From NCBI RefSeq assembly GCF_050268245.1, contig NZ_JBNNGK010000002.1, positions 62,001 to 126,000 on the forward strand: a DNA stretch of 64,000 bases, written 5' to 3'. The DNA is from JBNNGK01 sp050268245. GTDB lineage: Bacteria > Pseudomonadota > Gammaproteobacteria > Enterobacterales > Enterobacteriaceae. The position numbers were made by a program, and so were the translations under genes. Within the stretch, counting starts at the first letter, position 1. Every line of letters begins with the position of its first letter. This document shows positions 46,423 through 55,827 of this stretch, piece by piece. The notes beneath the pieces are model-generated. The model was not told where the DNA came from and ran no database searches. It worked only from the letters and a program-made list of their open reading frames with translations.

Positions 46423-46738
46423 TATTCTCATAAACTTGTTCAATACGCTGCTTATGATAGCGCGGAATGCCAAATATGGACAGGGTGCCGATGCTCGGCC
46501 ATGTGCCGGTTGCGCGATCGTGTTCAGCGGTGTACTTGCCCCAAGTTCGGTGATGACAGCAGTAAAAAGAGTATCGTCATAGATTCTGCAAACATCCGAC
46601 TTGCTAACAGAGCGAATGCCGATTATTTCACTGTTTATTGGTTTTATGTGATCTCGGTGGTGGACAAAATCCCGTCTACTTGCTGTACTGTATGAGACAC
46701 ACGTTTTGTGTCTTACATTCACGTTAAAGGTAAGTTTG
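46423..46738 (+). promoter_or_regulatory. Shared upstream region of the cold-shock genes
   Basis: 316 bases between the divergent cold-shock genes. A perfect hairpin AGACACA (46695-46701) / TGTGTCT (46707-46713) lies 25 bases before the cspE start in its likely leader, a position suited to control of translation or antitermination. No other gene seen. Confidence 0.5.
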
Positions 46739-46948
46739 ATGTCTAAGATTAAAGGTAGCGTTAAGTGGTTTAATGAATCTAAAGGTTTTGGCTTCATTAC
46801 CCCAGAAGATGGTAGCAAGGATGTTTTCGTTCACTTCTCTGCCATCGCTAGCAATGGTTTCAAAACGCTTGCTGAAGGCCAGCGTGTAGAATTTGAAATC
46901 ACGAACGGTGCCAAAGGGCCATCTGCTGCTAACGTTATCGCTATCTAA
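46739..46948 (+). CDS. cspE: CspE/CspC-type cold-shock RNA chaperone
   Basis: 69 residues from the ATG at 46739. Complete single-OB-fold cold-shock protein: [21 protein letters not shown] and DVFVHFSAI hold the RNP1 and RNP2 motifs. Melts RNA secondary structure and acts as an antiterminator. The crcB-side neighbourhood supports cspE rather than cspC, but the two are hard to separate by sequence alone. Confidence 0.88.
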   Translation: MSKIKGSVKWFNESKGFGFITPEDGSKDVFVHFSAIASNGFKTLAEGQRVEFEITNGAKGPSAANVIAI

Positions 46949-46971
46949 GCTACAGTAGCCAATATTGTTAA

Positions 46972-46997
46972 AACCCGCTCAACGAGCGGGTTTTTTA
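46972..46997. terminator. Terminator after cspE
   Basis: AAACCCGCTC / GAGCGGGTTT, 10-bp perfect stem with loop AAC, followed by TTTTTAT. Also serves the convergent efflux gene. Confidence 0.88.
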
Positions 46998-47008
46998 TTG
47001 CCACTATC

Positions 47009-48199
47009 TCAACTGACACGTTTACGTACGAATGTGGTAAACAGTACGATCGCAATGAAATAACAGCCGACGATAGTGAGTGCCATCGATACGCTAGAGG
47101 TGCCGGCGAGCCCGGTAATCGGTACGCTGCACGCACCGAGCGCGAACATACAAACGCCAATCAATGCCGATGCGCTGCCTGCTTTGTCACCTTGGCTTTG
47201 CATGGCTAAGGAAGAAGCGGTCGGCCCTACCGTGCCAATCACGGCTACCGAGAAAAAGAGTGGCACTAACAACATCACCAATGGAGCATGCAGTGACGCT
47301 GCCAGTAATAACAGCAGTGATGATACCGCAGCCATACTTAGCCCGGCGCTAAGTACACGTAACTCGCCAAATCGACGGCTCAGGCGCGCTGCGGTTTGTG
47401 CGGAAATCACCAAGCCGATGCCGTTAATAGCGAAACACAGACTGAACATTTGTGGGCTGAGCCCGTAGATTTCCTGTAATACGAAAGGCGATGCGCCGAT
47501 ATAAGCGAACATGCCGGCCATGACGAAGCCTTGCGTTAGACACAGACCCATAAATTGGCGCTGGCGCAATAGGCTGCCCAATGAGCACAACATTGTCAGA
47601 ATACCGCCTTGGCTGCGTCGTTCCTGTGGTAGCGATTCACGTAGCTTCCATAGCGATAGCGTAAACAGCAACAGCGCGATTAATGCCAACGCGCCAAAAA
47701 TACCGCGCCAATCCATAAACTTCAGTAATAAGCCGCCAAGAATAGGCGCGACGATCGGCGCTAATCCGTTCACCAGCATCAGTAAGGCAAAGAAACGGGT
47801 CAGTTCATGGCCGGAATAGAGATCGCGCGCAATGGCTCGTGAAATTACGGCACCGCCGGCACCGGCCAATCCTTGTAGTAAGCGGGCAATCAGCAACTGA
47901 TCGATGTTCGGTGCCAAGGCGCACCAGAGTGAGGCTGCCAGTAATAACAGTAACGACAGCAGCAGTGGACGCATACGCCCCAGTTTATCGCTGTAAGGAC
48001 CAAAAATGAGTTGGCCGAGCCCTAGCCCCAGTAATCCTGCCGTCAGGCTTAACTGAGCGGTGGCCGTGGCGGTATTGAGCTCCCCAGCCAGTTCGGGCAG
48101 CGCCGGTAAATAGAGATCGGTGCACAGAGGGCCAAGTGCCGCGAGTAGGCCGAGCACCACGGCATACATCAGGCGTTGACGGTGTTGTTGTTTAGTCAT
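47009..48199 (-). CDS. Bcr/CflA-family multidrug MFS transporter
   Basis: 396 residues, twelve membrane helices. N-terminal GPLCTDLYLPALP and the loop GPYSDKLGRMRPL are the drug:H+ antiporter (DHA1, Bcr/CflA) signatures. Exports drugs or toxic metabolites by proton antiport. Its start overlaps the end of the TetR gene by 8 bases, so the pair is an operon and the TetR protein is the likely repressor. Confidence 0.87.
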   Translation of the reverse strand: MTKQQHRQRLMYAVVLGLLAALGPLCTDLYLPALPELAGELNTATATAQLSLTAGLLGLGLGQLIFGPYSDKLGRMRPLLLSLLLLLAASLWCALAPNIDQLLIARLLQGLAGAGGAVISRAIARDLYSGHELTRFFALLMLVNGLAPIVAPILGGLLLKFMDWRGIFGALALIALLLFTLSLWKLRESLPQERRSQGGILTMLCSLGSLLRQRQFMGLCLTQGFVMAGMFAYIGASPFVLQEIYGLSPQMFSLCFAINGIGLVISAQTAARLSRRFGELRVLSAGLSMAAVSSLLLLLAASLHAPLVMLLVPLFFSVAVIGTVGPTASSLAMQSQGDKAGSASALIGVCMFALGACSVPITGLAGTSSVSMALTIVGCYFIAIVLFTTFVRKRVS

Positions 48200-48803
48200 G
48201 AGGGGTTTCTGGCTCGCGGAACAGGTGGGAAAGGGCTTGCTGGTATAATCCTTCCAGCAGCTTAATATCGGCTTTTTGCGTTGTTAACATGCGATAGCCG
48301 GTGCCTTCGCTGAGAACTGCGATAAATTCAACCCGCGCGGCGATGTCGGCATCACTGAAATGAGGGTAGAGTTTTTTCAGGTTGTGGCATACGTGGCGAA
48401 ACAGGCGTGCTTCGGCATCACTCAGCATTTTGGCTACCAGCGGATTGCGCGTTGCTTCTGCAGTGACCTCCAGCATCAATAGGTGATCATTTTCGCTTTG
48501 GCCTGCTGTTTGATACAAGGCGCGAGCAGCCAGCGTGCCGGCTATCAGGTTGATATGGTCGCTCATGTCTTCTAAACGATGCATTTTTTCGCTAATGATG
48601 CGGTTAACGATTTCCTCGATGATGGCGTTCTTATTGGCGAAATAGCGATAAATTTGGCCAACGCTCAGCATCGACCGCTGGGCGATTTCCGCCATGCTGG
48701 CACCGTGAAAGCCGTGTTGGCGAAAACAGGTTTTCGCCGCGTCGACAATCTGATTGCGGCGCTGTTCGGCTTTTATACGTCGGCTTTCTGTTGGAGTTAG
48801 CAT
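48192..48803 (-). CDS. TetR/AcrR-family repressor of the adjacent efflux gene
   Basis: 203 residues. N-terminal helix-turn-helix: RRNQIVDAAKTCFRQHGF, ASMAEIAQRS and VGQIYRYFANKNAI. The C-terminal ligand-binding part is unassigned. First gene of the efflux operon, so autoregulated control of the transporter is expected. Ligand unknown. Confidence 0.88.
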   Translation of the reverse strand: MLTPTESRRIKAEQRRNQIVDAAKTCFRQHGFHGASMAEIAQRSMLSVGQIYRYFANKNAIIEEIVNRIISEKMHRLEDMSDHINLIAGTLAARALYQTAGQSENDHLLMLEVTAEATRNPLVAKMLSDAEARLFRHVCHNLKKLYPHFSDADIAARVEFIAVLSEGTGYRMLTTQKADIKLLEGLYQQALSHLFREPETPHD

Positions 48804-48945
48804 CTCCCATCCTATAGCAATGTCTGTATTTTTTTTGAGTGTGAACGTTCATTCTCAATTGTAATGGAAGGTGGGGCGATTGTGGAGTGTTTTACCAAAA
48901 GCATTGCATAGGCGCTTGGCGCCCAGCGCTCAGTGGTAAATGGTT

Positions 48946-49041
48946 TCAGGTAAAAAGATAGGCTTTGATAAAGGCGACGACAATCGCCAGGCAGAGTAGG
49001 GTGGCCATCGTTTCCGACGTGGTTTTCGGTAAAATTAGCAT
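48946..49041 (-). CDS. Putative 31-residue single-span membrane protein
   Basis: ATG at 49041, stop at 48946. Residues 12-30 (MATLLCLAIVVAFIKAYLF) are a continuous hydrophobic segment, with a polar N-terminus. GAGAG lies 6 bases before the start. An inverted repeat ATCCAGT / ACTGGAT spans the leader (49052-49072). Resembles small membrane proteins or type I toxin peptides in size and build, but no family is recognised and no antitoxin RNA was identified. Confidence 0.4.
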   Translation of the reverse strand: MLILPKTTSETMATLLCLAIVVAFIKAYLFT

Positions 49042-49114
49042 GCGATCTCTCATCCAGTTAGCGCGACTGGATGAGATTATTCATGTGTAAGATTAAGAAA
49101 ACATTAAGCGGGGG

Positions 49115-49498
49115 TTACTGGCCGGTGATCCAACTGACTAACATGAACGCCAAGATAGTCATCACCAGTGAGCCGGCGAGGTTAATCAGTGCATTAGTCA
49201 GTGCCCAAAGCATGCGGCCGTCCTGCATCAAATACACCACTTCTAACGAAAAGGTTGAAAAAGTGGTCAGGCCGCCACAAAAGCCGGTGGTGATCAATAA
49301 ACGCCAGGTCGGGTCGAGAGAGAGGACGCGACTAAACAGCGCCATCGCTAAGCCAATAATAAAGCCCCCGAGTAGATTAACCGTCAGTGTACCGACCGGA
49401 ATATGTGCATGCAGCGGATTCAGTTTCATACTGATCGCCCAACGCAATACGCTGCCCAAACCACCGCCAATAAAAACAGCCAGTAACGAACTCAACAT
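49115..49498 (-). CDS. crcB: CrcB (Fluc), fluoride ion channel/exporter
   Basis: 127 residues, four membrane helices. Signature [13 protein letters not shown], then [15 protein letters not shown] and [15 protein letters not shown]. Exports toxic fluoride as an antiparallel dimer. A fluoride riboswitch candidate precedes it on the same strand. Confidence 0.95.
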   Translation of the reverse strand: MLSSLLAVFIGGGLGSVLRWAISMKLNPLHAHIPVGTLTVNLLGGFIIGLAMALFSRVLSLDPTWRLLITTGFCGGLTTFSTFSLEVVYLMQDGRMLWALTNALINLAGSLVMTILAFMLVSWITGQ

Positions 49499-49574
49499 GG
49501 TAGAAAACTCTTTCGGTTATTGATACGGGCTCAGAAAGGTTAAGGCGCAACGCTACGCACCTCTCTGAGAGGTT

Positions 49575-49626
49575 ACGTAGACATCATCAGCCCGTTAAGG
49601 CGGTTATGGAGGAATGTCATCTCCGT
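49575..49626 (-). promoter_or_regulatory. Fluoride riboswitch (crcB motif)
   Basis: On the minus strand GGAGATGACATTCCTCC (49624-49608), then ATAACCGCC, AACGGGCTGATGATGTCTAC. This matches the crcB/fluoride motif: a GGAG/CTCC stem, the CATTCCTCC pseudoknot partner, ATAACCGCC and the GCTGATGATG...CCTAC strand that pairs back. About 77 bases before crcB, with a further hairpin (ACCTCTC/GAGAGGT, 49560-49575) as a possible expression platform. Confidence 0.85.
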
Positions 49627-49811
49627 CGCGGGCGATTTTACACCTTGTGTCATCCATTTTACAGAAGCTATTGCATGATACGCGGGGCGATTACCGTCTT
49701 ACTCTGTTACACGTTGCGGTTGTTTTACCCTAAAGAAAGTAGGTAAATAATGGCAGGCAAGTTTTATTTCTTCGCTGCATTCTGCAGCTGGTATGAATAA
49801 AGAAGGTGAGT

Positions 49812-50018
49812 ATGGAAGGTATCAGTATTACCAAGCTGCTGGTGATTGCGGTGTTAATCGTATTGCTGTTCGGCACCAGCAAATTGCGTACCTTGGGGGC
49901 GGATCTTGGGGCCGCGTTGAAAGGTTTTAAAAAAGCGCTGGGCGATGATGCGTCTCCGTCACAGAGCAGTGGCGCTAACTCGACCGCTGCACAACAAGTC
50001 GAAAAGAAAGATCGCTGA
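49812..50018 (+). CDS. tatE: TatE, accessory twin-arginine translocase subunit
   Basis: 68 residues from the ATG at 49812 (the GTG at 49806 is less likely). One N-terminal membrane helix, then the amphipathic helix [18 protein letters not shown], as in TatA/TatE. Works with TatA and TatBC in exporting folded proteins. Location next to lipA matches E. coli. Confidence 0.93.
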   Translation: MEGISITKLLVIAVLIVLLFGTSKLRTLGADLGAALKGFKKALGDDASPSQSSGANSTAAQQVEKKDR

Positions 50019-50040
50019 TTTTTGTGATGCGTTAAATAAT

Positions 50041-50070
50041 AAAAACGGATGCGTTGACGCATCCGTTTTT
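50041..50070. terminator. Bidirectional terminator between tatE and lipA
   Basis: AAAAACGGATGCG / CGCATCCGTTTTT with loop TTGA; the A and T runs let it act on both strands for these convergent genes. Confidence 0.92.
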
Positions 50071-50126
50071 GTTGCCTATTGATTCAGTGAAGCGTAACAA
50101 AAAATAACTATTATCAAATTTAAAGG

Positions 50127-51092
50127 TTATTTCACTTCCATGCCTTTGGCCTGCAAGTCTGCATGGTAAGAAGAACGCACAAACGGGCCACAGGCCGCGT
50201 GGGTAAAGCCCATCGCCAATGCTTCTTCTTTCATTTCGTCAAACTCAGCCGGACTGACATAACGTTGCACCGGCAAGTGGTGGCGGCTTGGCTGTAAATA
50301 TTGGCCCAAAGTCAGCATGGTGACGCCGTGGCGGCGTAGGTCGCGCATGACGTCGACGATTTCAGCATTGGTTTCGCCCAGACCCACCATCAGACCGGAT
50401 TTGGTTGGAATATCTGGGTGGGTTTCTTTAAAGCGTTCCAATAGCTTCAATGACCATTCGTAATTCGCACCAGGACGAACCTGGCGGTAGACTCGCGGCA
50501 CGTTCTCCAGATTGTGGTTGAACACGTCTGGTGGTGTCGCCGTCAGAATGTCTAACGCACGATCCATGCGCCCACGGAAGTCGGGCACCAGCGTTTCGAT
50601 CTTGATGTTCGGGCTTTTTGCGCGAATGGCAGTAATACAATCGGCAAAGTGTTGTGCGCCACCGTCGCGTAGGTCATCACGGTCAACCGAGGTAATGACC
50701 ACATAGCGCAGCGCCATATCGGCGATGGTTTGGGCCAGTTTTTCCGGTTCATGCGCATCGGGTGCGACCGGGCGGCCGTGTGCAACGTCACAGAATGGGC
50801 AGCGTCGGGTGCAGATGGCACCCAAAATCATAAAGGTAGCGGTGCCGTGGTTAAAGCATTCAGACAGGTTAGGGCAAGATGCTTCTTCGCACACCGAATG
50901 CAAACCATTCTTACGCATAGCCGCTTTGATGCCTTGGATGCGTGTTGAATCCGCTGGCAATTTAATCTTCATCCACTCGGGTTTACGTAACAGCTCCTGC
51001 CGTTCGGTGACCACCGTTTTAACCGGGATCAACGCCATTTTGTCTGCATCGCGGTATTTAACGCCGCGTTCCATCTGAATTGGTTTACTCAT
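50127..51092 (-). CDS. lipA: LipA, lipoyl synthase
   Basis: 321 residues, as in E. coli. Radical SAM enzyme that inserts two sulfurs into octanoyl-protein. Radical SAM cluster CTRRCPFC (CxxxCxxC), auxiliary cluster in [12 protein letters not shown], and a late conserved serine region RSSYHA. Start at 51092 gives [10 protein letters not shown], matching E. coli; overlaps lipB by 8 bases. Confidence 0.98.
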   Translation of the reverse strand: MSKPIQMERGVKYRDADKMALIPVKTVVTERQELLRKPEWMKIKLPADSTRIQGIKAAMRKNGLHSVCEEASCPNLSECFNHGTATFMILGAICTRRCPFCDVAHGRPVAPDAHEPEKLAQTIADMALRYVVITSVDRDDLRDGGAQHFADCITAIRAKSPNIKIETLVPDFRGRMDRALDILTATPPDVFNHNLENVPRVYRQVRPGANYEWSLKLLERFKETHPDIPTKSGLMVGLGETNAEIVDVMRDLRRHGVTMLTLGQYLQPSRHHLPVQRYVSPAEFDEMKEEALAMGFTHAACGPFVRSSYHADLQAKGMEVK

Positions 51093-51753
51093 AGTCGTGC
51101 AGGTTCCAGTTACGAGACTCGACCGTCTGGTAGCCGAGTAGATGAACAAATTTCTGTACCAGGATTGGATGAACGTCGTCTATGCCAACGCCGGGCACCA
51201 GCGCGCCGATCTGTGTCATCTGCATTCCGGCGTAACCACAAGGGTTAATACGCTGGAATGGGCTGAGATCCATGGCAACATTGAGCGCCAGACCGTGAAA
51301 GGAGCTTCCTTTACGGATCCGCAAGCCCAGAGAACAAATCTTTTGCTCGCCCACATACACGCCGGGTGCATCAGGGCGCGCACGCGAATGAATATGAAAA
51401 TGGTCGAGGGTATTGATGACCGTATCTTCTAGCGCGGTGACCAGTTGACGTACACCCACTTTGTTGCGTTTAAGATCAACCATCACGTACATCACTTGCT
51501 GACCGGGGCCATGGTAGGTCACTTGGCCACCGCGATCGCTTTGGATTACCGGAATCTCTCCTGGCATCAAAACGTGTTCTGCTTTACCGGCTTGGCCTTG
51601 GGTGAATACAGGCTGATGCTGCACCAACCACAGCTCATCTGGCGTACTTTCGGTACGGCGATCGGTGAAGTTATGCATGGCTTGGGATACAGGCGCATAG
51701 GGCTGCAACCCCAGCTGACGCAGTATGATCTTATTGTGTTGCAAACGAGTCAT
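51085..51753 (-). CDS. lipB: LipB, octanoyl-[ACP]:protein octanoyltransferase
   Basis: 222 residues (E. coli 213). Transfers octanoyl groups from ACP to lipoyl domains before LipA acts. Conserved [13 protein letters not shown], the catalytic lysine in [10 protein letters not shown] and cysteine in INPCGYAG. Sits before lipA; E. coli has ybeF between them, absent here. Confidence 0.96.
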   Translation of the reverse strand: MTRLQHNKIILRQLGLQPYAPVSQAMHNFTDRRTESTPDELWLVQHQPVFTQGQAGKAEHVLMPGEIPVIQSDRGGQVTYHGPGQQVMYVMVDLKRNKVGVRQLVTALEDTVINTLDHFHIHSRARPDAPGVYVGEQKICSLGLRIRKGSSFHGLALNVAMDLSPFQRINPCGYAGMQMTQIGALVPGVGIDDVHPILVQKFVHLLGYQTVESRNWNLHDYE

Positions 51754-51887
51754 CGTCAGGTTACAGAAGTGGTAAAGTCATTATACCGGGCGCTCCCGCT
51801 CGCGACCAGCATTTAGCTGACCAAAAATGCGCAACCCGGGCAGAGGATCGTCTGGCCCGGGTTGATAAGCAGAGTTTTATGCTGAAA

Positions 51888-52154
51888 TTACAGTACCATG
51901 CGAACAATTTCAATGTTACCCAACTCTTCATATAACGTTTCCACCTGGTCGATATGGGTGGCAGTAATTGTAATAGACACCGAGTGATAATTGCCTTTGC
52001 TGCTGGGTTTAACCTGTGGTGTGTAATCCCCCGGAGCATGGCGTTGCACCACTTCAACTACCTGGTCTACCAGCTCGGGTTGCGCCAAGCCCATTACCTT
52101 GTAGGTAAAAGAACAAGGGAATTCAAGCAGTTCGTTCAGTTTAGTTTTTTGCAT
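51888..52154 (-). CDS. ybeD: YbeD, small ACT-like regulatory protein
   Basis: 88 residues from the ATG at 52154 (E. coli 87). A compact alpha/beta protein ([17 protein letters not shown], then [16 protein letters not shown]) with an ACT-like fold in the family. Exact function not established. Between lipB and dacA as in E. coli. Confidence 0.93.
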   Translation of the reverse strand: MQKTKLNELLEFPCSFTYKVMGLAQPELVDQVVEVVQRHAPGDYTPQVKPSSKGNYHSVSITITATHIDQVETLYEELGNIEIVRMVL

Positions 52155-52251
52155 GTGTGCTCCAGCGTTACGTCTTCTGTAAAGTATAACTCCCGCCGGG
52201 GCGGGAGTTAGTGTTATTTGCAATATGGGGGCAATATCGCCGATTTCAAGT

Positions 52252-53463
52252 TTAGCCGAACCAGTGGTGGAACATCAGTTTGATGTAATCCACGATGCGG
52301 CTGAAGAAACCGCCTTCTTTCACTTCATTCAACACCACGAGCGGGCGTTGATCGATGGTTTTCCCATCCAGTTGGAAGTTGATGCTGCCGACCACCTGAT
52401 TCTTGGCCAATGGCGCATGAATTTCCGGTGTGTTCAGCACGTAGCTGGCTTTCAAATCTTTCATTCGGCCACGTGGGATCGTCAGATAGACGTCTTTATC
52501 AACGCCAAGCTCCACGCGGTCGGCATCGCCAAACCACACCGGCTCAGAGGCAAATTCTTTACCGGCTTTCAATGGCGCAACGGTTTCGAAGAAGCGGAAG
52601 CCCCAAGTCAGCAGTTTCTTACTTTCGGTTTCACGGCCCTTATAGGTACGGCCGCCGAGCACGGCGGAAATCAGGCGCATTTGGCCTTCGGTTGCCGATG
52701 CGACCAAGTTATAACCTGCGGCGTTGGTATGGCCTGTTTTGATACCGTCTACGTTAAGGCTGGTATCCCACAGCAAACCGTTACGGTTCATCTGACGAAT
52801 ATTGTTGTAGGTGAACTCTTTTTCTTTGTAGATCGCATATTCATCCGGCACATCGCGGATCAATGCTTGGCCGATCAGCGCCATGTCGCGCGCCGAGCTG
52901 TATTGACCTTCTGCATCTAGCCCGTGAACGGTTAAGAAGTGGGTGTTTTTCAAACCAAGCTGCTTAACATAGGTGTTCATCAGGTTGACGAACGCGTCCT
53001 GACTGCCGGCCACATAGTCGGCCATCGCCACACAGGCGTCGTTACCGGATTGCAGGTTGATGCCGCGTGTCAGCTTGGAAACCGGTACGCGATCGCCTGG
53101 CTTCAGGAACATCAGTGAAGAGCCTTTAAACACCGGGTTGCCGGTAGCCCATGCATCCTGACCGACGGTAACCAGATCATCCTGACCAATCTTGCCGGAT
53201 TTTAGCGCTTGCCCGATGGCGTAGCTGGTCATCATTTTGGTCAGGCTAGCGGGATCACGGCGCGCATCCGCATTGGATTCGGCCAGAACTTTACCGGAGT
53301 TGTAATCAATCAGGATGTAAGATTCCGCATCAATTTGCGGAACACCTGGGATCATGGTTTTGATATTAGCATCATCGGCATGTGCGCTGTGGGTTGCGCT
53401 CATCGCGATAACGGTGCCGAGCGCTATGCTCTTGATTAAGCGAAAAGAAGTTAAATGTTTCAT
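52252..53463 (-). CDS. dacA: DacA, D-alanyl-D-alanine carboxypeptidase (PBP5)
   Basis: 403 residues (E. coli 403). Signal peptide, catalytic SLTK, SGN ([11 protein letters not shown]) and KTG (DGIKTGHTN) of a class C penicillin-binding protein, a C-terminal beta domain and a final amphipathic helix that anchors it to the inner membrane. Trims pentapeptide stems in peptidoglycan and helps hold cell shape. Confidence 0.98.
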   Translation of the reverse strand: MKHLTSFRLIKSIALGTVIAMSATHSAHADDANIKTMIPGVPQIDAESYILIDYNSGKVLAESNADARRDPASLTKMMTSYAIGQALKSGKIGQDDLVTVGQDAWATGNPVFKGSSLMFLKPGDRVPVSKLTRGINLQSGNDACVAMADYVAGSQDAFVNLMNTYVKQLGLKNTHFLTVHGLDAEGQYSSARDMALIGQALIRDVPDEYAIYKEKEFTYNNIRQMNRNGLLWDTSLNVDGIKTGHTNAAGYNLVASATEGQMRLISAVLGGRTYKGRETESKKLLTWGFRFFETVAPLKAGKEFASEPVWFGDADRVELGVDKDVYLTIPRGRMKDLKASYVLNTPEIHAPLAKNQVVGSINFQLDGKTIDQRPLVVLNEVKEGGFFSRIVDYIKLMFHHWFG

Positions 53464-53630
53464 GATCTGGACTACAAAATCCGTGAAAGTAAGTTAAAAA
53501 ACGAGCCACACTATAACAGATGGGATCTTGATAGGCATTAGCCATTCATCTGATTGATAACGCTTTACACCGGTTTAGCTGCAAGAAAATGTTTCAGCTA
53601 AACCTTGATAGGTACTTGTTGGCCGCGAAG

Positions 53631-54698
53631 TTAAGGTGTAGCAGTGACGAATGACTGTTGTTGGGCTTCTGTTGCGAGCCGTTGTTGCAGTTGTGCTGCT
53701 TGTTGGCGATCGCTAAAGGGACCCAGTTGTACGCGATAAACATTGCTGCCGGCAGATACTTTGCCGGGTACGCCAAACTGCTGGCTGAGTTTTTGCTGCC
53801 ATTCCTGCGCACGTTCGGCATTGCTTAAGGCACCGACTTGCACCATAAAACCGGCGGTGGTTTGGGCCGCGGTGCTCGGCGTCGAGCTGGCGGTGGTGGA
53901 TAATGTTGCGGTTTCAGGCTCGGCAGTTTCGAGTACGCCAGCGGGTAATGCGCTCGGGGTACCGATTAATCCGCCGCTGTTATTGCTCGCCGCCGCGGTT
54001 GTAACGTTGCCCAGCCGGCTATTATCAATTGGGCGAATGTCGCTACCGTTAACCGCCGGCGCATCTTGCTGGATTGGTGTACCCAGGCTGCCGGTGCTCA
54101 GGTTCGGACGTGCCGGCAAGGCGTAGCTTTGTTTCGCTACGATGGTGCCGATGGTGCCAGGGCCGCTGAGCGTGCCATCTGGCGCAACATTAATGAAATC
54201 AACTTTCACTTTAGTGTTGTTCGACAAGTTCAAGCGATCGGCAGCGGCTTTTGATAGATCGATGATCCGTCCTTTGACGTAGGGGCCGCGATCGTTAACG
54301 CGCACAACTAACTGACGACCGTTAGCCAGGTTAGTGACGCGCACATAGCTTGGAATGGGTAGCGTTGGATGTGCCGCTGTGAGGGAATGAGGATCGAACG
54401 TTTCACCGATAGCGGTCGTATTGCCGCTGGCTTCTTCGCCATACCAACTGGCTAGCCCGGTTTGCGAGAAGTTCTGCGGATTTTTAACGATACGATAGGT
54501 GTCACCATTCACCTTATAATCTTGTGATGTTCCCGGATTATAGGCTTCGTATTGTGGCTCTACACCCGCGATTTCCACTATTGGCCCGTTATATGGCGGT
54601 TGCTGTGCTGTCGGCTGTTCAGCCGTTGGGATCGTGCAGCCGGAAAGCAATGCGGCAATCGTAACCGCGCTAATCCAAAGCCATTGCTTACGCATCAT
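53631..54698 (-). CDS. rlpA: RlpA, septal lipoprotein with SPOR domain
   Basis: 355 residues. Lipobox LLSGC (about residue 21), a double-psi beta-barrel domain (ASWYGEEASGNTTAIGE, RVNDRGPYV), a long low-complexity linker, and a C-terminal SPOR domain that binds denuded peptidoglycan. In some species it is a lytic transglycosylase; E. coli RlpA appears not to be. Next to dacA and mrdB in the elongasome cluster. Confidence 0.96.
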   Translation of the reverse strand: MMRKQWLWISAVTIAALLSGCTIPTAEQPTAQQPPYNGPIVEIAGVEPQYEAYNPGTSQDYKVNGDTYRIVKNPQNFSQTGLASWYGEEASGNTTAIGETFDPHSLTAAHPTLPIPSYVRVTNLANGRQLVVRVNDRGPYVKGRIIDLSKAAADRLNLSNNTKVKVDFINVAPDGTLSGPGTIGTIVAKQSYALPARPNLSTGSLGTPIQQDAPAVNGSDIRPIDNSRLGNVTTAAASNNSGGLIGTPSALPAGVLETAEPETATLSTTASSTPSTAAQTTAGFMVQVGALSNAERAQEWQQKLSQQFGVPGKVSAGSNVYRVQLGPFSDRQQAAQLQQRLATEAQQQSFVTATP

Positions 54699-54708
54699 TA
54701 CTCACCTC

Positions 54709-55821
54709 TTATAAACTCTTTGATAGCATTTTCCGATGCGTATGGATCGACATCACGATACCAAACCCCGCCATAAGCACGATCAATGCCGAACCACCGT
54801 AACTGACCAGAGGCAACGGTACGCCAACGACCGGTAAAATGCCACTGACCATACCGATGTTAACAAACACATAAACGAATAAAATTAGCATCAGCCCGCC
54901 GACCATTACGCGGCCAAAGGTGGTTTGTGCTTTTGCGGCGATCATTAGCCCACGGATAATGACCAGCAAGTAGAGCGCCAGCAAAACCAAGACGCCGATC
55001 AACCCCAATTCTTCTGCCAATACCGCAAAGATGAAGTCGGTGTGGCGTTCCGGCAAAAATTCCAACTGAGACTGGGTGCCATGCAGCCAACCTTTACCCG
55101 AAAGACCACCTGAACCAATAGCGATTTTGGATTGGATAATATGATAACCGGCTCCAAGGGGATCGCTTTCTGGGTCCAGCAGCATCATTACCCGCGCGCG
55201 CTGATAGTCATGCATAAGGAAGAACCACAGTATCGGAATGAACGCGGCGACCAGCAGGGCGGCGATGGCGATCAGCTTCCAACTCATGCCGGACAGGAAT
55301 AGCACAAACAGGCCAGACGCGGCAATCAGAATGGAGGTGCCGAGGTCTGGCTGAGCCGCGACCAGTAGCGTGGGTAAGAAGATCAGCACCAGTGCGATGC
55401 CGGTATTTTTTAGCGAAGGTGGGCAAACGTCACGATTCATAAAGCGCGCCACCATCAATGGCACGGCAATCTTTGCAATTTCTGAGGGTTGAAAGCGCAC
55501 GAAGCCCAGATCCAGCCAGCGCTGGGCCCCTTTACTGATTTGGCCAAACGCGTCGACCAGTATCAGCAAAATGACGCAGAAAATGTACAAATAGGGTGCC
55601 CAACTTTCATAGACACGCGGCGGAATTTGCGCCATCACCCCCATGACAATCAGCCCCATCACAATCTGGCCTATTTTACGTTCCATCATGCCGATATCTT
55701 GGCCGCTGGCACTCCACATAACGAATGCGCTGTATACCAACAGGGCCAGAATGAAGAACAGGAATGTGGGGTCAATGTGGATTTTGGTCCAGATCGAGCC
55801 TTTTTGTTGGCTTTCGGTCAT
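54709..55821 (-). CDS. mrdB: MrdB (RodA), SEDS-family peptidoglycan glycosyltransferase
   Basis: 370 residues, ten membrane helices. SEDS motifs: [33 protein letters not shown] loop ([16 protein letters not shown]), LVSYGGSAL. Polymerises glycan strands with MrdA during cell elongation. Six bases after mrdA. Confidence 0.98.
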   Translation of the reverse strand: MTESQQKGSIWTKIHIDPTFLFFILALLVYSAFVMWSASGQDIGMMERKIGQIVMGLIVMGVMAQIPPRVYESWAPYLYIFCVILLILVDAFGQISKGAQRWLDLGFVRFQPSEIAKIAVPLMVARFMNRDVCPPSLKNTGIALVLIFLPTLLVAAQPDLGTSILIAASGLFVLFLSGMSWKLIAIAALLVAAFIPILWFFLMHDYQRARVMMLLDPESDPLGAGYHIIQSKIAIGSGGLSGKGWLHGTQSQLEFLPERHTDFIFAVLAEELGLIGVLVLLALYLLVIIRGLMIAAKAQTTFGRVMVGGLMLILFVYVFVNIGMVSGILPVVGVPLPLVSYGGSALIVLMAGFGIVMSIHTHRKMLSKSL

Positions 55822-55827
55822 AGTCTG

